A stretch of 64,000 nucleotides of DNA from Leguminivora glycinivorella. Lineage: Eukaryota; Arthropoda; Insecta; Lepidoptera; Tortricidae. The translations under genes and the position numbers were made by a program. The notes beneath the pieces were generated by a model that saw nothing but the letters and a program-made list of their open reading frames with translations, did no database searches and was not told where the DNA came from. This document shows, one piece after another, positions 58,371 to 64,000 of this stretch. The stretch lies in the NCBI RefSeq assembly GCF_023078275.1, contig NC_062971.1, forward strand, positions 4,774,001 to 4,838,000. The letters run 5' to 3'. Position 1 is the first letter of the stretch. Every line of letters starts with the position of its first letter.

Positions 58371-59423
58371 CGGCGTTAGGAATGTTTACGTAAGTCAATC
58401 CGCGACAAGAGTATTAGTCACGATTTTATGGCATGTTCAATCAATTCAAAAGATTCACGTTCAAGTGATAATCTATCTCTAAATAAGTGTTACTTTCCCG
58501 ACATATGCATAGATCCTTTCATTTGCAGCTGTAGTTCAAATAACCACTTAATGAAGTCGTGACTTACGTTACTTTTACGTAAATTCACCCCTGTAAGGAA
58601 GTATACCTACTTAGGTAAGTATTTATCTAGTTTGTTTTGGTTTTCACCTTACTCTCAAACATCGACTAATGCTACCATAGGACATTTAAGTGTGATGGTT
58701 GTACAACATTTTATCATTCAAGTAAATGCCTTATTTAGGTAAATAGCTTATCCATTCATAAATTTAGCAACATCACATAATTTTGTGTATTAAACCAACC
58801 AACAGGTAGATGGTAACTTCACTAATTAAAAATAAATATCATTTCTTTTGGTTGGACGGAAATTATTGTAATGATTCCGGGCTGTGATTTATGTAAATAA
58901 TAAATCAATTTTATAAACCCACTACACATAAACTCAAATAACATTTTGGTACCTAAAAACATTTGGCAATCTAGGTAGGTAACCAAACCGTTTACTAGGT
59001 AGGTAGGAGCCACACACCGACACCTGTATAGGCATGACAATCTAGGAAGGCTGGCCGTATGTTGTCAATTGCCTCAAACATTTTATTAATTGCATCGTTT
59101 GGCTACCTGCTTAAGGTTTATATTCGCACGGTTAAAAGAAATAACATTTCATTTATTTTTTATTTGGTTTTGACTTAATTCTTGAAAAACTGCCGTTATA
59201 ATCATTTCGCTTTGTAGTATTTAATGAACACTTTCATTTAGCTTCATTACGTTCCGAAACTACTAAGAATGCCAGTAATTTAAAACGGCAGGTAACCAAA
59301 CCTGTTTACAAAAAGATAACGGTGCATCATGGCGCATCGTTACTCGATTTTATAGGTTATGTTACTTATGTTTCTATCCCATCTTTTCCGAATACTAGAT
59401 TCACGTGGTAAGTACTTGCTTTT

Positions 59424-59436
59424 ATCCTCGTCGCCA
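59424..59436 (-). other. primer-binding site of the 121-bp-LTR element
   Basis: The minus strand reads TGGCGACGAGGAT, two bases inside the LTR end ACA. A TGG start and this GGCGACGAGGAT core are common PBS sequences of insect Ty3/Gypsy-like elements. This fixes the orientation as minus. Confidence 0.7.
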
Positions 59437-59438
59437 CT

Positions 59439-59559
59439 TGTAATGTCACGCTATTACACTATATACATCGGGTTGGCTCGCCAATACACACCGCACGTCC
59501 GTGCTCCATCGCACTCGGACACCGACTCCCATATGTACTCGAGACACCTATACACTACA
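59439..59559 (-). repeat. 5' LTR of the 121-bp-LTR element
   Basis: 121 bp, identical by eye to 30530-30650. Followed on the plus strand by the target duplication CTAAC at 59560-59564. Confidence 0.85.
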
Positions 59560-59901
59560 CTAACCGCGCAGATGTGCCATTTACATTGTTCCTACTAAGT
59601 GTTTCACCTCTAATATATTTGCGAAATATAAATATTTCTATTTGGAAAATTATTAGGTAACTAATGACTACTTCATGAATTATGTTACTATAATATAAAA
59701 AAAGTTTATTTGTTTATTGATTTTTAATATTTTTTGAGTGAAATTGTATTTTTAGCACGCTCACTTTTTGCAGTTTTCTTTGATCTGGTCATGAAAAAAG
59801 GGAACAATGGATACGCTTTGTCCAACACATATATAATATGTTCATTCATTGTATTTTAAAGAAGAAGATAAGTACAGCACAATTATATTAATTTGTATTG
59901 T

Positions 59902-61232
59902 CACGTTCGCGGACGCGTATTCTATAGCATACGTTTTTGTACTACTTCTGGTGACGCGTATGCTATAGAATACGTTATTTGGTTTGAATTTCTGCGTCTG
60001 TTTGCTTAGTAATCTGCTTGTTCACAGTATAATATTATTCACCAACATTTCCTCTACCATTCACTAGAATCATAGTATGCATACTGCAACATTACATAGT
60101 TTTATCGCAGTTAAAAAATATGCTGGTGCATCACAAATCGAGTTCACCTTTTTGTGACGCGTATGCTATAGATTTATAGAATACCTCTTTGTATGGAAAT
60201 TTGCTCAGTAGCCCCGCTGGTGTCACCGGGAGTTGGCCCGTGAAATGTGGCCAAATTTCGAGCGCAAACGCAATTTTACGGATTGTTTAAAAAATCATAA
60301 GTAATTATTTTTACACATTCTATATATTTTTGTGTTGCGGTTTTGTTAACAAACATGTCCACTGTCGTTTTATAATAATACACCGTGATTTTGGTTACGA
60401 TAACGATAAATTAAGAAAACCGAGGCAACCTATTATTTGAGTAATTTCCTTCGTACTTAGTCATTGCTTTGCTCATATAATTGTGAATAAACCCTATTTC
60501 TGGTTGATACTGACTGTTTACGTTAAATTATGTCTTTTTGAGTGAATTTTGTTGGTGTTTAACTACTTGAACTTGGTCTAGATGCTTGTAAAATAGTATA
60601 TAAAGCTGGGCGAATCATCGCGTAGTGAGAGGTAGTGGATGAGTTCTACCCAGAAATCATCGCACCAAACGAAGGCCTTTAGCACCTATACAACAACAGG
60701 TTTGAACAAACATTATTCTAGTCTCAATGAAGAAACGGGTGACTACAGTTCTGACGAAAGTTAGGTACTCCAAAAGAGTCTGTAGGAGATACACATTTAG
60801 ACAATTCTTCTTGTACCAAAAAACTCTGTATTCGTGAACAAGCTTTATACTTTTATTTGTGGGCATCATCCCCGCAGCCAGAAACACTAAATGTTTTATT
60901 TGATATGATTCTACAGAATGAATCTGCTGTATCACCATCTATGGATCGTATGCTATAGCATACGGTGTCATATAAGATCACATTTTGACTCAGTATTGTG
61001 TCACGGTATGCTATAGCATCGTATGTATATCTGTAGCATACGGTGTCACATAAGATCACATTTTACCTCTGTATTTTGTCAGGTATGCTATAGCATCCGA
61101 ATGCTATGGCGTTCCTCGTCACATAATAACCCTAATATAAGCTGTCTAAGGACAAGTATGCTATAGCAGTCGAAAAAATTCCCATACAAAATATTGGTGT
61201 CCCAGAGGGGTGACTGAGCGTCCGCGAACGTG
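59902..61232. mobile_element. 1.3-kb DNA element rich in GTATGCTATAGCATAC palindromes
   Basis: Inverted ends CACGTTCGCGGACGC (59902-59916) and GCGTCCGCGAACGTG (61218-61232). TTAA follows the right end (61233-61236); TTGT precedes the left end. TTAA suggests a piggyBac-type element with one degraded border. The palindrome GTATGCTATAGCATAC or a close variant occurs near 59920, 59955, 60161, 60948, 61007, 61083 and 61156. No transposase was found; a minus-strand ORF of 93 codons at 60657-60938 has no known motif. Confidence 0.6.
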
Positions 61233-61594
61233 TTAAGTTGTAAATAAATAAATCATTTTGACTAGAATAGCCGTATTTTAAAATGTAAAATTTCCGTTAG
61301 GCAGAATATAATAATAATGTGTCACATCTGATGGTGGACCTACTCTATGCGTAAATTGCCGCTCCCCCCGCCCCGCGCATTTGTCAGCATGTGCAGTGTT
61401 TTCGCTTGGCAACGTCGCCTCTAGTACGTAGTACATATACCTCAATGGCAATAAAGATTTTATTTAAAGCCTATACCGTGTCCCACTGCTGGGCAAAGGC
61501 CTCCCCCTTCGATTAGTTAATATTTCTATTAATTTCATTTGTTTAACTTTAATGAATACTCTGTAATGTTGACATGTAAAAGTGCCCCCGTGGC

Positions 61595-62065
61595 CTATTT
61601 GCTGAATAAATGATTTTGTATTTTGTATTTTGATTTCCACTCGTCCCGGTTATGAGCGATCTCCGGCCAGTCGCTGAGATACACGTCCAGGTCGTCCCGC
61701 CATCTCCGCCTGGGCCTGCCAGATCCCCGCCCGTCTTGCGGCACCCATACGGTGGCTATTTTAGCCCACCTCTGTGGGTGCATACGGCAGACATGGCCTG
61801 CCCAGTCCCATTTCAGTTTGGCGGTCTTAACCCCAACATCTGTAATGAGTGTTTTTGAGCGCAGCGTGGAGTTGCGGATTCGGTCAATCCGTTTTACTCC
61901 TAGGATGCTGCGCTCCATAGCTCTTTGGCAAACCTTCAATTTGGTCTTTTGCGCCTCGGTGAGTGACCACGTTTGAGCACCGTAGGTTAGGACGGGCAGG
62001 ATGCACATGTCAACGAGTTTCCGTCTCAAGGTCAGAGGAAGGTCGCCCTTCATCAGTTCCTTCAT
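61595..62065 (-). pseudogene. RTE-clade LINE ORF2 C-terminal fragment, 5'-truncated
   Basis: 156 codons open from MKELMKGDLPLTLRRKLVD. The order is VLTYGAQTWSLTEAQ, then the DRIRNSTLRSKTLITDVG segment, WDWAGHVCRM, GRPRRRWRDDLDVYL and DWPEIAHNRDEWK. This is the thumb and tail region that follows the catalytic core in RTE-like reverse transcriptases. The catalytic part is absent, as in most 5'-truncated LINE copies. A related short fragment (CCACTGCTGGGCAAAGGCC) lies at about 61481-61510. Confidence 0.8.
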
Positions 62066-62099
62066 GGACCAATAGCTCCTCCATGCATTACTTCTGAAT

Positions 62100-62880
62100 A
62101 AAGATTAAATAAATAAATAAATGATGTTCGATCGATTAAAATACGAATCGATACTGAATCAAAGTTAACAACCGATTTTTTTTCTGTAATAGGAAACCAA
62201 CTTAATCCATAGATCAAATATCTCTATGTAAACTTTATTTTTCCATAGAAGCAAAGACCTTCGTATTTTCAGCCAAGCTGAACTATAATATATTATATTT
62301 TTGATTATAATCATTGAGTAATTGAAAAAAGACAGTAAAATACACGTAATATTTTCTGAATTAAAATCTTCAATTCATTTATACGAAGATAATTTAAAAA
62401 TCAAAATAAAATGGACTCGCACACCGTTCCGGTCTATCTATCAATGAATTTAAAAATGACATAAAATAATTAGATAGTTATTATTTCAAGTAAAATAAAA
62501 CATAAGTTTTACAATCCTGATAATATATTTTAAAGAATGCATTAGTAAATAACTTCTATTTTTCCTACATTTATCTCATGTTAGAGCGTGAAGTTAGCTA
62601 GAAACATATTGGCGCCAGCGGAACTTGTCACAAGCTAACCGCGCTGAGGTTGGCTACACTGTAGTAACTACGTGGTCGCAAGAGTACGAAAATGTAAACA
62701 TGCACAAACATTTTTTGATATTTTTCCATTCTTGGTGTTATAATAACCATTTTACCCTCTAACGAACTATATTTACAAAAAACAATTCAAGTGACATATG
62801 ATAAAGATATCTATTTATCGAAGTTTCGACATCAATTTATTTTCTGTAACCGTAGTGAATATAGGTGGAAGCGTCGTCAA
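62100..62880. other. AT-rich 5' flank of osa, unannotated
   Basis: No element ends or exon recognised. The base composition changes to GC- and CpG-richer sequence from about 62870 on, where the first osa exon is likely to begin. Confidence 0.4.
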
Positions 62881-63207
62881 GCGCTATAGAAATTTCAAGT
62901 CCGTTTAATGGCGGACGCCAATAATTTGGAAGTTTCGTGATTCTATTGTTCTGTTTTCAAGTATTTCAATAGTTTAATCATTCGGGAATGAGTTTTGTTA
63001 TTAGTGATCGCGCTCAAAGTGTTTCAAACGTGAAAGTGCTATGAAATGTTCTGTTATAACGTGACAAAAGCGCCTGCTAGCTATGTAACCTTTTCCCTAA
63101 CCTCGTTTACGCCAATGGAGTAGATATGTGATCGATGTGTGTGCGTCGGTGAACGATAATTCGTCCGTTTCGCGTTATTTTGTGCGAAGTTATTCGGGTT
63201 ATTAGTG

Positions 63208-63264
63208 ATGGAAGTGTCCGCGTCGCGGTTTTGCAATCCGATGCCCGATTTCGACGTAACGTAA
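63208..63264 (+). CDS. upstream ORF in the osa 5' leader
   Basis: ATG at 63208 opens an 18-codon frame, MEVSASRFCNPMPDFDVT, stopping with TAA at 63262-63264, 59 bases before the osa ATG. The context GTGATGG has G at +4. If the mRNA starts upstream of 63208, this could lower osa translation. No homologue is known to me. Confidence 0.35.
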   Translation: MEVSASRFCNPMPDFDVT

Positions 63265-63323
63265 GCGAGCCGGTCGATCGCTAGAGCCGAGTGTAAGCAG
63301 GCGGCCGTCCGCCACCAGCCGAC

Positions 63324-63872
63324 ATGGCTGCAACGCAGGCCGAGTCTCAGCGTAGCGATACGAACGTAGATCAGACTCCATCGGAACAGCTCAGTGAATC
63401 TCGGAACGCTCTATTACAAAACGGCACCGACAAGTCCGTCGGGCGCGTTCCGCCCGATGGCGTTGTGAACACAAAGAGTAAATCGCCAATGTCAGGCGAG
63501 CCGGGGCCGCCACGAGACGGCGGCGACGCGCCCGGTCACGACCGGATCGCAGACCGGCCGCCCGGTGATCTGTACGGTCAATATAGATATCCGGATGGCA
63601 CAGATCCGTACTACGCGCAGCGGCCGGGATTCGGCGGGAAACCGCGCGGTCCACCGCCGCAGCAGCGCTTCTTCCCGGGACAGCCGACATCGCAGGCGCC
63701 GGGACCCACGCCAACGCTCAACTCGTTGCTACAGTCGAGTGGTGCGCCGCCACATCGCTACCCTAATAGTTACGAGCAGCCGCCGGCGGGCTACGGGCCC
63801 GGGCCTGGTTGGCCTCCGCCGCGGCCCATGCCTCCGTATAACCCTCAAGCCAATCCCTATAGGAATTCAACG
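63324..63872 (+). CDS. osa: osa/ARID1 (BAF250) homologue, first coding exon, 3'-partial
   Basis: ATG at 63324 in a favourable context (GACATGG), donor GTAAGT at 63873. It encodes 183 residues, starting MAATQAESQRSDTNVDQTP and ending PYRNST. The protein is rich in Pro, Gly, Gln and Ser, with SGEPGPPRDGGDAPG, RPPGDLYGQYRYPDG and, at about residues 128-138, PTPTLNSLLQS. That last block is the conserved TPTLN.LL motif of the long disordered N-terminus of Osa/ARID1 proteins, the large ARID-containing subunits of the BAP/BAF SWI/SNF remodelling complex. Its ARID and C-terminal domains would lie beyond the window. The exon continues open for a few codons into the intron, to 63899. Confidence 0.8.
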
Positions 63873-64000
63873 GTAAGTCAACATCATACATTGTATTAAT
63901 AACACTTTTTGTATGAAATCATAGCGCTATCCTTTGAACATTTTTTGCTGTGGTGGTAAATTTAAAAAAAAGGTATATGCAGAGGCCCTAAAAGCATCAG
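63873..64000 (+). other. start of osa intron 1
   Basis: Donor GTAAGTC and AT-rich sequence to the window edge; nothing else seen. Confidence 0.6.

Larger units (their letters stand above)
30530..59559 (-). mobile_element. LTR retrotransposon with 121-bp LTRs and non-coding interior (LARD-like)
   Basis: Two identical 121-bp direct repeats (30530-30650, 59439-59559) have TGT...ACA ends. They are flanked by the 5-bp target duplication CTAAC (30525-30529 and 59560-59564). A PBS-like and a PPT-like sequence sit in the right places for minus-strand orientation. Removing the BEL nest leaves 6137 bp, the size of an ordinary Gypsy or Copia element. I find no gag, protease, reverse transcriptase or integrase motif in 30651-31416 or 54315-59438, and the longest ORF is about 73 codons. 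The interior includes LINE 3'-end-like fragments and a field of short hairpin repeats. Confidence 0.8.
30192..61447. mobile_element. outermost DNA transposon, interrupted by a 29-kb nest
   Basis: A perfect 35-bp inverted repeat starts CATTGAGGTATATGTACTAC and ends AGAGGCGACG, at 30192-30226 and 61413-61447. Both sides are flanked by the 8-bp direct repeat GCAATAAA (30184-30191 and 61448-61455). Eight-base target duplications are the rule for hAT and P superfamilies. Without the LTR element (30530-59559) and the 59902-61232 element, about 886 bp remain, with no transposase, so it was a non-autonomous element. The perfect ends show that it is not old, although the spanning distance is now 31 kb. 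Confidence 0.8.

Noticed and set aside
63391..63714. Minus-strand 107-codon ORF
   Set aside because: Antisense shadow of the GC-rich osa exon.

Overview
The window is animal nuclear DNA, very probably from a moth or butterfly. Three things point there: GT-AG split genes in an AT-rich background, a Helitron with the LEP1-type 3' end (GCGGGCAAAAGCTAG) next to a tRNA-headed SINE of the kind common in Lepidoptera, and a LINE whose ORF1 combines a PHD finger with a baculovirus FP-like C-terminus. Two host genes are supported, both on the + strand. The first is a katanin p60 (microtubule-severing AAA ATPase) gene, eight exons from 8920 to the stop at 22287; its N-terminal MIT-domain exons were not found and probably lie to the left. 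The second is the first coding exon of an osa/ARID1 (BAF250, SWI/SNF subunit) homologue at 63324-63872, which runs off the right edge.

The katanin gene is unusual. Four of its eight exons (starting at 8920, 11963, 12805 and 13957) are each followed by a tandem array made of the 3' part of that exon, its 5' splice site and a short piece of intron. Unit lengths are about 155, 166, 181 and 185 bp. Three arrays are short and decayed. The fourth holds 41 copies (including the real exon end) that look identical, 14019-21603. No array carries a copy of the exon's own acceptor, so the extra copies should be removed as intron if the first donor is used.

From 24.9 to 62.1 kb I see almost only mobile DNA, much of it nested. 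A DNA transposon with perfect 35-bp inverted ends and an 8-bp target duplication (30192-61447, about 0.9 kb without its insertions) holds an LTR element with identical 121-bp LTRs, PBS, PPT and a 5-bp target duplication (30530-59559). That LTR element is about 6.1 kb net and seems to encode nothing. It holds a BEL/Pao element in the form LTR-internal-LTR-internal-LTR (31422-54309, target duplication AGACT). The leftmost BEL LTR holds a full-length CR1/Jockey-type LINE (32397-37458, target duplication GTAGTA). Boundaries at each level can be read from target duplications or from empty-site copies inside the window.

The rest of the flanks is MITEs, a 3.5-kb foldback element (2981-6520), a 3.1-kb long-inverted-repeat element (27057-30171) and LINE fragments. 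Nothing prokaryotic, no CRISPR array and no rRNA was seen. Family names rest on reading motifs by eye; no database search was possible.
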